From JBFXCS01 sp050181915 (GTDB lineage: Bacteria > Actinomycetota > Thermoleophilia > Miltoncostaeales > Miltoncostaeaceae), in NCBI GenBank assembly GCA_050181915.1, contig JBFXCS010000001.1:1364001-1428000 (forward strand): a DNA stretch of 64,000 nt, given 5' to 3'. The notes beneath the pieces were generated by a model. The model was not told where the DNA came from. It ran no database searches and saw only the letters and a list, made by a program, of their open reading frames with translations. Positions 30,261 to 37,865 of this stretch are shown here, one piece after another (position 1 is the first letter of the stretch; each line of letters starts with the position of its first letter). Made by a program: the position numbers and the translations under genes.

Positions 30261-30267
30261 GGGCGCG

Positions 30268-30504
30268 ATGGCCGGCTGGCTGATCCTGGCCGGGCTCGCG
30301 ATCGCCGTGATCGGGGTGATCGCGAAGGTCCTCTACGGCGTGCTGGGCGACCTCCGCTCCGACCGCGCCCGCTACGGCGGGCGCATCACCCGCGACACGG
30401 CCTACAAGAGCCTCGCCATCATCGCCGTGATCCTCATCCTGGTCGTGGTCTTCATCGTCTGGCCGCTGGTGACGGGCGGCTCCGGGGAGGGCATCGACCG
30501 CTAG
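30268..30504 (+). CDS. Small two-helix membrane protein
   Basis: A 78-residue protein with two hydrophobic helices (about 3-25 and 47-68) joined by a basic cytoplasmic loop (DLRSDRARYGGRITRDTAYK). I do not recognise a family. It is co-directional with pepA and starts 7 bp after its stop, so it is probably co-transcribed. Codon use is as in other genes here. Confidence 0.65.
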   Translation: MAGWLILAGLAIAVIGVIAKVLYGVLGDLRSDRARYGGRITRDTAYKSLAIIAVILILVVVFIVWPLVTGGSGEGIDR

Positions 30505-30560
30505 GGCCCCCGGGTCTCGGGTCCGGTCGGCGACGGGCGCCTGGGTGCACACGGCGTCGC

Positions 30561-30677
30561 CGCGACGCAAGTGTCGCGGAAAGAGAATCCAGGCGCGCGA
30601 CTTGGTCTGCCCGGACGTCGTCCGGCGGGCGAGCCAGCGGCGAGGCTCGGGGTGCCCGGAGCCACCGCGGTGGCTCC
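30561..30677. repeat. Four consecutive inverted repeats in the spacer before the amidase pair
   Basis: CGCGAC/GTCGCG (30561-30578), the palindrome CCGGACGTCGTCCGG (30611-30625), CGAGCC/GGCTCG (30630-30649) and a perfect 20-bp palindrome centred on CG (30658-30677) follow each other. The first may end the pepA transcript. The others lie in the likely 5' leader of the 73-residue gene and could fold as a structured RNA or bind a repressor. Confidence 0.5.
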
Positions 30678-30717
30678 GCACGGCCGATCGACATCCCCCA
30701 TCGAGGAGGCATCCCTC

Positions 30718-30939
30718 ATGCCCATCACGTCCGAGGAGGCCGCCGCGCTGGCCGCCGCGATCGGCGCGGCCCGCGGTCTGCGCCCCGGTCAGCTGCCCGA
30801 AGGCGGCCAGTTCGCCGAAGGCCTCAACGGAATCGAGGAGTGCGCCGGCTTCATCGCCACGCGCGAGCAGACCAAGACGCCGATGCCCCTCGTCAAGTAC
30901 GTCCCGCTGCCCGTGATCGAGCCGGGCGGTCGCCCGTGA
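30718..30939 (+). CDS. Small protein paired with the amidase
   Basis: A 73-residue soluble protein of unknown function, without signal peptide or membrane helix. It begins with a short Ala-rich helix (SEEAAALAAAIGAARGL) and has one cysteine (EECAGF). Gly/Pro-rich ends suggest a partly unstructured peptide. GAGGAG lies 9 nt before the ATG. The amidase GTG overlaps its stop (GTGA), so the two products are made together; it may be an inhibitor, chaperone or subunit of the amidase. Confidence 0.7.
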   Translation: MPITSEEAAALAAAIGAARGLRPGQLPEGGQFAEGLNGIEECAGFIATREQTKTPMPLVKYVPLPVIEPGGRP

Positions 30940-32501
30940 CCCCCGCCGACGCGCCGGCCACCGGCGGCACGCCCGTCAGCAGGATGGGCTTCCTCAAGGC
31001 GACGGCGGGCGCCGCGGCCGCGGGGGCGGCCCTGGCCTCCCCGAGCGTGTCCCTCGGCTCGCCGGGGCGGAGGAAGCCGGATCCGCTCCCCGACGCCCTC
31101 TGGGACCTCGACATCGCCCGGGTCGCGGCGCTCATCAAACGCCGCCGCGTCAGCGCCGTCGACCTGGCGCTCCAGACGCTGGAGCGCATCGCGGCCGTCG
31201 AGTCGCGGGTCCTGAGCTTCGCCTACCTCTACCCGGAGGACGACATCCTGGCCCAGGCCCGGAGAGCCGACTCCCTGCTCAAGCGCGGCACGTACCTGGG
31301 CCCGATGCACGGCATCACCGTGGGGTTGAAGGACATCATCCTCACGAAGGGCTACCCGACCGAGGCCAACTCGCTCGTCTACAAGGGCTTCGTTCCCGAC
31401 GAGGACGCCCACCACGTCCACCTGCTCAAGAAGGGCGGGGCGGTGATCCTCGGCAAGTCGACGACGATCGAGCTCGCCTCGGGCTCTCCGCCGCCCACGA
31501 ACAACCCGTGGGATCTGGCGCGCACGCCGGGAGGCTCGAGCGCCGGATCGGGATCGGGCATCGCCGCCGGCCAGTTCCTGCTGGGGATGGGCTCGGACAC
31601 CCGCGGCTCGATCCGCGGCCCGTCGGCCAACTGCGGAGGGACGGGCTTCCGCACCACCTACGGCATCGCGAGCAAGCATGGCGTGTTCCCGCTCAGCTAC
31701 TCGATCGACAACGTCGGGCCGCTGGTGCGCACCGCCCTCGACGCGGCGCTCGTCGTCGACCTGATCGGCGGTCAGGATCCGAAGGACCCGACCACCCGTC
31801 CCGTCCGGCGATACGCCCTCGCGAAGCCCCTGCTCGAGATGTCGGGGTCACGGCCGCTGAGGGGGATCCGCATCGGGGTGCCGTCGGCCGGCGACTACTT
31901 CCGCGGCGTGCCCAGCGACGACCAGCTCGCGGCGTTCGATGCCGCCGTGAAGGTCTTCCGCTCGCTGGGCGCCACCGTCAAGGAGGTGACGACGTCGACC
32001 CTGCCGGCGCCCCTCACCACGCTGAACTCGATCTCCACCCCGATCGTGAACGTGGAGGTCGGCGCGTTCCAGTACCAGAATTGGCTGACGCGGGCGGAGG
32101 ACTTCACCCCGAACTACCGCCGGCAGGTCAACAACGGCAACCTGCTCCCCGCCAACGCCTACGTCGACGCCCAGCGGGCCCGGGCGCTCTGGAACGAGCA
32201 GTTCCTGGCGATGTTCGAGACGATCGACGTCTTCGCCCACCCCAACGACGACATCGCCGGCCTGAAGACTCCGACGACGCCGAGCCCCCCGCAGCCACGG
32301 CCGTCGTCGGGCAGCAAGAGCTCGCCGTGGAGCCTCACCGGCTCACCGTCCATCTCGATCCCGACAGGACTCTCCGGGGCGGAGGGGATGCCGCTGTCGA
32401 TGCTGGTGAACGCCGCGCCCGGCGACGACGACCTGGCGCTGCTCGTGTGCCACGCGTTCCAGAGCGCCACCGACTTCCACCTGCAGCGGCCGCCGCTCTA
32501 G
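30936..32501 (+). CDS. Amidase-signature family hydrolase, probably exported
   Basis: A 521-residue amidase. The Ser-cisSer-Lys triad is visible: Lys132 (VGLKDI), the GGSSAGSG loop at 199-206 and the nucleophile Ser225 in SDTRGSIRGPSANCGG. The N-terminus (SRMGFLKATAGAAAAGAALASP) looks like a Tat signal but keeps only one arginine of the twin pair. Substrate is unknown; GatA is ruled out by the lack of gatB and gatC and by the export signal. The TAG stop codon is also the left end of a MITE-like repeat. Confidence 0.88.
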   Translation: MTPADAPATGGTPVSRMGFLKATAGAAAAGAALASPSVSLGSPGRRKPDPLPDALWDLDIARVAALIKRRRVSAVDLALQTLERIAAVESRVLSFAYLYPEDDILAQARRADSLLKRGTYLGPMHGITVGLKDIILTKGYPTEANSLVYKGFVPDEDAHHVHLLKKGGAVILGKSTTIELASGSPPPTNNPWDLARTPGGSSAGSGSGIAAGQFLLGMGSDTRGSIRGPSANCGGTGFRTTYGIASKHGVFPLSYSIDNVGPLVRTALDAALVVDLIGGQDPKDPTTRPVRRYALAKPLLEMSGSRPLRGIRIGVPSAGDYFRGVPSDDQLAAFDAAVKVFRSLGATVKEVTTSTLPAPLTTLNSISTPIVNVEVGAFQYQNWLTRAEDFTPNYRRQVNNGNLLPANAYVDAQRARALWNEQFLAMFETIDVFAHPNDDIAGLKTPTTPSPPQPRPSSGSKSSPWSLTGSPSISIPTGLSGAEGMPLSMLVNAAPGDDDLALLVCHAFQSATDFHLQRPPL

Positions 32502-32661
32502 TGTCCCGAGTCGCAAATTGCGTGGCAGTTCCCGGCTGCATCGCGGCGCGATGCGGCGTCCTCGACTTCCCCGATATTCGCGATATCGGGGAAGATCTGC
32601 GTCCTTGCCTCCCTTGCGATTCGCTCGGGAACTGCGGACGAACTTACGACTCAGGACACTA
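32499..32661. mobile_element. MITE-like long inverted repeat, element 1 (163 bp)
   Basis: Two 79-nt arms (32499-32577 and 32583-32661) pair from end to end around a 5-nt loop. The outer ends TAGTGTCC/GGACACTA and the inner 12 bp (CTTCCCCGATAT and complement) are exact; GCAGTTCCCG/CGGGAACTGC pairs in between. It is flanked as C-TA-element-TA-G, the pattern of an IS630/Tc1-mariner-type insertion into CTAG with TA duplication. No ORF is inside. Confidence 0.7.
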
Positions 32662-32670
32662 GGGAGCTTC

Positions 32671-32702
32671 GTGCGACGCGGCCGGCGTCGGCCGCGTCGC
32701 AC
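32671..32702. terminator. Bidirectional hairpin between convergent amidase and phosphatase genes
   Basis: Perfect 13-bp arms (32671-32683 and 32690-32702) with a 6-nt loop lie between the amidase on the plus strand and the histidine-phosphatase gene ending at 32721 on the minus strand. Confidence 0.65.
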
Positions 32703-32720
32703 GGGCACGGCCCCGCGCCG

Positions 32721-33290
32721 TCAGGAGTTCCAGCGCAGCAGGGCCGGCGTCTCGCGCTCCCACCCCAGGGTGCTGAGGGTGGCGGTGCCCAGCACGAGGT
32801 GCGCCCCGGCCGCGGGCGGCATGCCCAGCCAGCGCGCGGCGAGGATGCGCAGCAGGTGGCCGTGGCTGACGACGAGCGTCCGGCCCGCGGCGCGGGCCCG
32901 CGCGACCACCCGGTCGGCGCGGGCGGCGACCGCGTCGAGCGACTCGCCGCCCGGCATCGGGTCGGTCCACACCGACCAGCCCGGCTCGGCCCGGCGGATG
33001 TCGGCGGTGGTGCGCCCCTCGTAGTCGCCGTAGTCCCACTCCCAGGCGTCGGGATCGACCACGGCCACGTCGCCGAAGCCCGCGATCTCGCAGGTGCGAC
33101 GGGCGCGCAGCGCCGGGCTCACCAGCACCAGGTCGAAGCGCTCGCCCGCCAGCCGGTCGCGCACGGCGCGCGCGGCCGCCTCCCCCGCCTCGGTCAGCGG
33201 CACGTCGGTCCGGCCGGTGTGGCGCCCGCTCCTGCTCCACTCCGTCTCGCCGTGGCGCACCAGCCACGCCTCCGGCCCGCCCTCGCTCAC
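32721..33290 (-). CDS. Histidine phosphatase (phosphoglycerate mutase-like)
   Basis: A 189-residue branch-2d-type phosphatase. The phospho-accepting His13 lies in LVRHGETEWSRSGRHTGRTDVPLTEAG, followed by SPALRARRTCE, WDYGDYEGRT and the second catalytic histidine in VVSHGHLLRIL. Small size and motif use suggest a broad phosphatase rather than glycolytic mutase. GTG start overlaps the meaB stop (GTGA). The third gene of a hisC-meaB-phosphatase operon; a histidinol-phosphatase role is conceivable from the hisC link but not shown. Confidence 0.88.
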   Translation of the reverse strand: MSEGGPEAWLVRHGETEWSRSGRHTGRTDVPLTEAGEAAARAVRDRLAGERFDLVLVSPALRARRTCEIAGFGDVAVVDPDAWEWDYGDYEGRTTADIRRAEPGWSVWTDPMPGGESLDAVAARADRVVARARAAGRTLVVSHGHLLRILAARWLGMPPAAGAHLVLGTATLSTLGWERETPALLRWNS

Positions 33291-34246
33291 GGGGCCGCCC
33301 CGTCGCCCAGGCCCGCCCGGGCGAGCAGCCGGTCCACCGCCGCCGCCGGGTCGAGGCGGCGGTCGAGCACCTCGTCGACAAGGGCGCCCACCGCCTCCGG
33401 CGGGGCGGCGCCGGCCAGCCGCCGGGAGAGGCGGTCCGCGGCCAGGGTGCGCAGCTGGCGGGCCAGCCCCTCGCGGCGGCGCGCCCGCAGGCGCCCCTCC
33501 TCGCCGAGGAAGGCGCGATGCTCCTCGACGGCCCGCCACAGCTCGGCGACGCCGGTGCCGTCGGGCGCCACGACGGGCACGACCGGCGGCGTCCACGGCC
33601 CCGAGGGCGCCAGCGACAGGGCGTTGCGCAGCTCGGACGCCATCCGGGAGGAGCCGGGGTGGTCGGCCTTCGTCACCGCGAGCACGTCGGGGATCTCCAT
33701 CACCCCGGCCTTGATCGCCTGCACGCCGTCGCCGCCCCCGGGCATCAGGGCCAGCACGACGGTCTCGGTGAGGGCCTGCACCTCCACCTCGCTCTGGCCG
33801 GCGCCCACCGTCTCCACCAGGATCACGTCGAAGCCCGCCGCGTCGAGCACCAGCATCGCATCGGCCGTCGCCTCGGCCAGGCCGCCCCGGTGGCCGCGGC
33901 TGGCCATCGAGCGGATGAACACCCCCGGGTCGAGGAAGTGGTCGGCCAGCCGGATGCGGTCGCCCAGCACGGCTCCCCTGGTGAAGGGGCTCGTGGGATC
34001 GACGCTCACCACCGCCACCCGCCGCCCGCTCGCCCGCAGCCGCGTGATCAGCGCGCCCAGCAGCGTGCTCTTGCCCACCCCGGGCGCGCCGGTCACGCCC
34101 ACCCGCCACGCCCCGCCGGTCTCCGGATGCAGCGCGGCGGCCACCCGCCGCCCCTCCTCGCCGGCCGCCTCCACCAGGGAGATGGCGCGGCCGATCGCGC
34201 GGCGCTCGCCCGCGCGGACGCCGGCGATCGCCTCCTCGACCGTCAC
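33287..34246 (-). CDS. meaB: Methylmalonyl-CoA mutase-associated GTPase
   Basis: A G3E-family GTPase that protects and reloads B12-dependent acyl-CoA mutases. It has 319 residues with GAPGVGKST (53-61), VSVDPTSPFTRGAVLGDRIRL, VETVGAGQSEVEV and the nucleotide motif TKAD. The start GTG overlaps the hisC stop (GTGA). The B12-binding mutase subunit at 28297 is the likely client. Its place inside an operon with hisC is unusual. Confidence 0.93.
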   Translation of the reverse strand: MTVEEAIAGVRAGERRAIGRAISLVEAAGEEGRRVAAALHPETGGAWRVGVTGAPGVGKSTLLGALITRLRASGRRVAVVSVDPTSPFTRGAVLGDRIRLADHFLDPGVFIRSMASRGHRGGLAEATADAMLVLDAAGFDVILVETVGAGQSEVEVQALTETVVLALMPGGGDGVQAIKAGVMEIPDVLAVTKADHPGSSRMASELRNALSLAPSGPWTPPVVPVVAPDGTGVAELWRAVEEHRAFLGEEGRLRARRREGLARQLRTLAADRLSRRLAGAAPPEAVGALVDEVLDRRLDPAAAVDRLLARAGLGDGAAP

Positions 34247-35388
34247 GGCGCCTCCGGCAGCGCCTCCGCGGCCGCGGCGAGGAAGCGCGCGTTCTCCTCC
34301 GGCGTCCCGATCGTGATCCGCAGCGACGTGGGCGCCCCGAAGGCGCGGGCGGGACGCACGATGACGCCGCGACGCAGCAGGGCGGCGTTGACCGCCTGGG
34401 CGCGCTCGGCCGAGCCCAGGTCGACGAGCAGGAAGTTCGCGGTGCTGGGCAGAGGATCGAGGCCCAGGTCGCGCAGGCCGGTCGCCACGGTCAGGCGCTC
34501 CCGGTCGTTGAGCGCGATGCGCTCGGGCAGGTGCCCGGCCGCGTCGGCGAGCGAGGCGACCGCGGCGTCCTGGGCCGGGCCGCTCACGTCGAACACGTTG
34601 CGCACGAGGCCGAGCGCGCGGACGAGGTCGGCCGGGCCCATCAGGTAGCCGACCCGCAGGCCGGCCAGGCCGAACGCCTTGCTGAAGGTGCGCGTCACCG
34701 CCAGGCGCCGGCCCTCGGCCACCAGGCGCGCGCCGTCGTGCGAGCCGGCCGGCAGGTACTCGAAGTACGCCTCGTCCAGCACCGGCAGCACGTGGGGCGG
34801 CAGCGCGTCGAGGAAATCGACCAGCTCGGACGCCCCGACGGCGCCGCCGGTGGGGTTGTTGGGGCTCACGACCACCACGATCTTGGTGCGCTCGGTGATC
34901 CGCTCGCGCAGCGCGCCGAGGTCGTACGAGCCGAAGGGGCGCAGCGGCGCCAGGCGGAGGACGCCTCCCTGGATCTGGGTGCCCTGCCGCCACGACAGGA
35001 ACGACGGCCACGCCATGGCGAGCTCGTCTCCCGGGTCGAGCAGCGCCATGCACAGCTGCTTGATGAGCCCGTCGACGCCCGCCCCGGGCAGGATGCACGT
35101 CGCGTCGACGCCGGTGTGGGCCGCGAGGGCGTCGCGCAGCGCCCAGGCGCCGGGGTCGGGGTACATCCTCACGCCCTCCGCCGCGGCGCGGATGGCCGCC
35201 ACGGCGCTCGGCATCGGCGGGAAGGGGCCCTCGTTCGAGGCGAGCTTGACGACCGACTCGACGCCGAGCTCGCGCCGCACGTCGTCGATCGGACGACCCG
35301 GCTCGTAGGCCTCGACGCCGGCGAGCGCCGGGCGCCGCAGGCCGTCCGGAAGGGTGCCGGCGTCGCCGGCGTCGGTACGGGTGCCCAC
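34243..35388 (-). CDS. hisC: Histidinol-phosphate aminotransferase
   Basis: A PLP aminotransferase converting imidazole-acetol phosphate to histidinol phosphate. About 381 residues, with KLASNEGPFPP near the start, VVVSPNNPTGG, LDEAYFEY, and the PLP lysine in TRTFSKAFGLAGLRVGY. Related HisC2/aromatic aminotransferases have the same motifs, so substrate is not certain. GTG 35388 is chosen over the longer frame because TAACAT ends 8 nt before it and sequence upstream is not conserved-looking. Confidence 0.9.
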   Translation of the reverse strand: MGTRTDAGDAGTLPDGLRRPALAGVEAYEPGRPIDDVRRELGVESVVKLASNEGPFPPMPSAVAAIRAAAEGVRMYPDPGAWALRDALAAHTGVDATCILPGAGVDGLIKQLCMALLDPGDELAMAWPSFLSWRQGTQIQGGVLRLAPLRPFGSYDLGALRERITERTKIVVVVSPNNPTGGAVGASELVDFLDALPPHVLPVLDEAYFEYLPAGSHDGARLVAEGRRLAVTRTFSKAFGLAGLRVGYLMGPADLVRALGLVRNVFDVSGPAQDAAVASLADAAGHLPERIALNDRERLTVATGLRDLGLDPLPSTANFLLVDLGSAERAQAVNAALLRRGVIVRPARAFGAPTSLRITIGTPEENARFLAAAAEALPEAP

Positions 35389-35402
35389 GGGGCGCGATGT
35401 TA
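35389..35402 (-). promoter_or_regulatory. Leaderless -10 box for the hisC-meaB operon
   Basis: TAACAT (35402-35397) ends 8 nt before the GTG at 35388. The divergent plus-strand gene has TAGGGT at 35450-35455 and a ribosome-binding site. Confidence 0.45.
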
Positions 35403-35484
35403 CCCCGGTCACCCGTTCGAGGCGTCGTACCGGTCGGCCACCGGGGGCGTAGGGTGCCTCCACTCACCCAGGGAGGCCGTGCTG

Positions 35485-35946
35485 ATGATGATCACCGAGC
35501 GCAGCAAGAGCGTGATCCCGTTCCGCCCCGACGACGCCGCCGTCGTCGGCGAAGGCTGCTTCTACCTCGACACGATCGTGTGGCTGAACGCCGACCGCAT
35601 CGAGATGGGCGACCGCGTCGGGTTCAACTACGGCTGCTACGTCAACGGCTTCGGAGGCCTGAAGATCGGCGACCGCTCGATCTTCGGGCCCTACACCATG
35701 ATCCACACGGCCAACCACGAGATGAGCACCGCCGAGCCCATCCCCGACCAGGGCTGGTCCTCGCGCCCGGTCACCGTTGGGCCCGACTGCTGGATCGGCA
35801 TGGGCGTCTGCATCCTGCCGGGCGTGACCATCGGCGAGGGCTGCGTGGTGGGGGCGGGCGCGGTGGTGAGCCGTGACCTGCCGGACTGGTCGATCGCGGT
35901 GGGGAACCCCGCGAACGCCCTGCGGAACCGGAAGCCGACCACGTGA
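35485..35946 (+). CDS. Hexapeptide-repeat acyltransferase
   Basis: A 153-residue left-handed beta-helix protein. Hexapeptide turns run from RIEMGDRVGFNYGCYVNGFGGLKIGDRSIFGPYTMI to PVTVGPDCWIGMGVCILPGVTIGEGCVVGAGAVVSRDLP; the histidine in IHTANHEMS is the usual catalytic base. It fits O-acetylation of a sugar (maltose/galactoside acetyltransferase type). ATG 35485 is preferred because GGGAGG lies 8 nt upstream. It overlaps the following glycosyltransferase gene (GTGA), suggesting shared glycan synthesis. Confidence 0.88.
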   Translation: MMITERSKSVIPFRPDDAAVVGEGCFYLDTIVWLNADRIEMGDRVGFNYGCYVNGFGGLKIGDRSIFGPYTMIHTANHEMSTAEPIPDQGWSSRPVTVGPDCWIGMGVCILPGVTIGEGCVVGAGAVVSRDLPDWSIAVGNPANALRNRKPTT

Positions 35947-37073
35947 GGGTGCTCTTCCTGCAGCGTCAGCCCTGCATCCGGACGCTGAAGTACGCGGTGG
36001 CCCTGCGCGGCAGCCGGCCGGAGATCACGCTCGGCTTCGCCTACCAGGGCAGCACGCTGAGCCGGCGCTACGGGTCGGGCGACGACCTCTTCGCCGGCTG
36101 GTGGCAGCTGCCCGTCGCGGAGCCGGAGCGGGCCCTCTCGGCCGTGGTCGCCGAGTTCCGCCCGGACGTCATCCACAGCCACAACCTGCCCGACGCCCTG
36201 ACCGTGGCGGCGCTGGACGTGGTCGACGGCCGGATCCCGGTGATCCACGACTGCCACGACATGCAGAGCCTGCGGGCCACCCCCTACGAGGACGGCCTCG
36301 CCGACGTGGTCGACGACGACCCGCTCGGCCTCGAGAGCGCCGCCGTCGAGGGCTGCGCCGCGCTGGTCGCCGTGTCGCGCGAGATGCTCGACGAGATCGA
36401 GGCCCGCCACGCGCTGCCCGAGCACGTCCTGCTGTTCGGCAACTACGCTCTCGCGCGCGACCTCGCCCCCTTCCCCCGCATCGGCCGCGACCCGGGCCCG
36501 CTGCGGGTCGTCTACCAGGGCAGCCTCTCCCTCAACGGCGGCCACTACGACCTGCGCGACCACTTCGCCGCGCTCGCCGGGGCCGGGCTGCGGGTCGACG
36601 TCTTCCCCAACCGCGACGCCCCCGGCTACCGCGATCTCGCCGAGCGCACCCCCGGGCTGCGGATCATGGACACCCTCGAGCCGCGGGCGCTGCTGCGCGC
36701 CCTGACCGGCTACGACGTCGGCTGGGCGGGCTTCAACGCCGCGCTCAACGGCCCCCACCTCGACACCGCCCTGCCGAACAAGGCGTTCGAGTACCTCGCC
36801 TCCGGCCTGCCGATCGCCGCCGGCCCCCATCGCGCGCTGCGGCGGATCATCGAGGACCACGGGGTCGGGGTCGTCGTCGAGCGCCCCGAGGATCTGCCGC
36901 GGGCCGTCGAGCGCGCCGGCGGCCTGCGGGCCCTGCGCGAGGCGGCCGTCGCGCGGCGGCGGCTCTTCACCGTCGAGGCGCACATCCGCGGGCTGGTGGG
37001 CCTCTACGCCGCCGTCTGCGGCCGGGCGGAGGCCTCCCCGGCGGGCGCGGCGACGACGGAGGTCGCGATCTAG
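35943..37073 (+). CDS. Glycosyltransferase, GT4-like
   Basis: A 376-residue GT-B-fold protein without membrane helices. The N-terminal half holds FRPDVIHSHNLPDA and IPVIHDCHDMQ; the C-terminal donor domain holds VVYQGSLSLNGGHYDLRD and LPNKAFEYLASGLPIAAG with the NDP-sugar contact glutamate. Donor and acceptor are unknown. GTG start overlaps the acetyltransferase stop. Its TAG stop is formed where a MITE-like repeat begins at 37071, so the native C-terminus may have been different. Confidence 0.85.
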   Translation: MRVLFLQRQPCIRTLKYAVALRGSRPEITLGFAYQGSTLSRRYGSGDDLFAGWWQLPVAEPERALSAVVAEFRPDVIHSHNLPDALTVAALDVVDGRIPVIHDCHDMQSLRATPYEDGLADVVDDDPLGLESAAVEGCAALVAVSREMLDEIEARHALPEHVLLFGNYALARDLAPFPRIGRDPGPLRVVYQGSLSLNGGHYDLRDHFAALAGAGLRVDVFPNRDAPGYRDLAERTPGLRIMDTLEPRALLRALTGYDVGWAGFNAALNGPHLDTALPNKAFEYLASGLPIAAGPHRALRRIIEDHGVGVVVERPEDLPRAVERAGGLRALREAAVARRRLFTVEAHIRGLVGLYAAVCGRAEASPAGAATTEVAI

Positions 37074-37237
37074 TGTCGTGTCAGGGGGCGTCGGCCGCGT
37101 TCTGACCGCGAAAACGCCGCGGGCCGAAGATCGAGGGGAGGCCGATAGCGGTGTCCTATCGGTCGACCCGAGGACGACGGATCCGCGGTGATTTGCAGCG
37201 AGTCAGAACCGGGCGAACGTTCCCTGACGCGGCACTA
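37071..37237. mobile_element. MITE-like long inverted repeat, element 2 (167 bp)
   Basis: Ends TAGTGTCGTGTCAGGG (37071-37086) and CCCTGACGCGGCACTA (37222-37237) pair with two mismatches. GTTCTGAC/GTCAGAAC pair further in, and CCGATAG/CTATCGG form the centre (37143-37163). The layout and TA ends match element 1, but the internal sequence differs. No ORF is inside; it fills most of the spacer between the glycosyltransferase and LON-domain genes. Confidence 0.65.
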
Positions 37238-37241
37238 CAAT
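37236..37241 (+). promoter_or_regulatory. Leaderless -10 box joined to the MITE end
   Basis: TACAAT ends 6 nt before the GTG of the LON-domain gene at 37248. Its first two bases are the terminal TA of element 2. Confidence 0.4.
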
Positions 37242-37247
37242 CCGTCC

Positions 37248-37865
37248 GTGGCCGAACCCCTCGACCTCGGGCTGTTCCCGCTCGATCTCGTCGCCCTTCC
37301 GGGCGAGCGGATCCCGCTGCACATCTTCGAGCCGCGCTACCGCCAGCTGTTCGCCGACTGCACGCTCGACGACCGTCCCTTCGTGATCGTGCGCTCCGGG
37401 CCCACCGGCACCGCCGACACCGGCTGCGCGTGCGTCTTCGACGGCCTCGTGCGCCGCTTCGAGGACGGCCGGCTGCACGTCATCGCGCGCGGCACCGAGC
37501 CGGTGCGGGTGCGGGAGGAGACCGAGGGCCGCCTCTACTTCTCGGCCATCGTCGAGCCCCTCGCCGACGAGCCCGGCGAGGCGCCCGCGGACCTGCGCGA
37601 GGAGGTGCTGCGCCGCTTCCGGGCGGTGGCGGCGGCCGAGGGCGGCGAGGAGCGCGCGCTCGATCCCGAGATCCCGCTGTCGTACGCCGTGGCCGGCGTC
37701 TTCGACCTGCCGGCCGACGTGAAGCAGTCGCTGCTCGAGACGCGCAGCGAGGAGCGCCGCCTGGTGGCGGTGCGGGACGTGCTGTCCGCCGCCGAGCGCG
37801 GAGCGGCGCACGCCGCGCTCGCGGCCGAGCGGGCGACGACCAACGGCAGGGTGACGACGCCGTGA
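37248..37865 (+). CDS. LON N-terminal (substrate-binding) domain protein
   Basis: A 205-residue stand-alone LON-SB domain without the AAA+ or protease parts. The family opening LGLFPLDLVALPGERIPLHIFEPRYRQLFADC and strand DGRLHVIARGTEPVRV are clear, followed by a helical C-terminal region. Such proteins are widespread in actinobacteria, function unclear, possibly substrate adaptors. GTG 37248 is chosen because it begins just after the MITE and matches the domain start. Stop overlaps the YgfZ gene (GTGA). Confidence 0.88.
   Translation: MAEPLDLGLFPLDLVALPGERIPLHIFEPRYRQLFADCTLDDRPFVIVRSGPTGTADTGCACVFDGLVRRFEDGRLHVIARGTEPVRVREETEGRLYFSAIVEPLADEPGEAPADLREEVLRRFRAVAAAEGGEERALDPEIPLSYAVAGVFDLPADVKQSLLETRSEERRLVAVRDVLSAAERGAAHAALAAERATTNGRVTTP

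Noticed and set aside
32499..37237. The two long inverted repeats as tRNA, riboswitch or integron attC sites
   Set aside because: No cloverleaf, no conserved aptamer core and no integrase or cassette array; TA ends and terminal repeats fit a MITE better.
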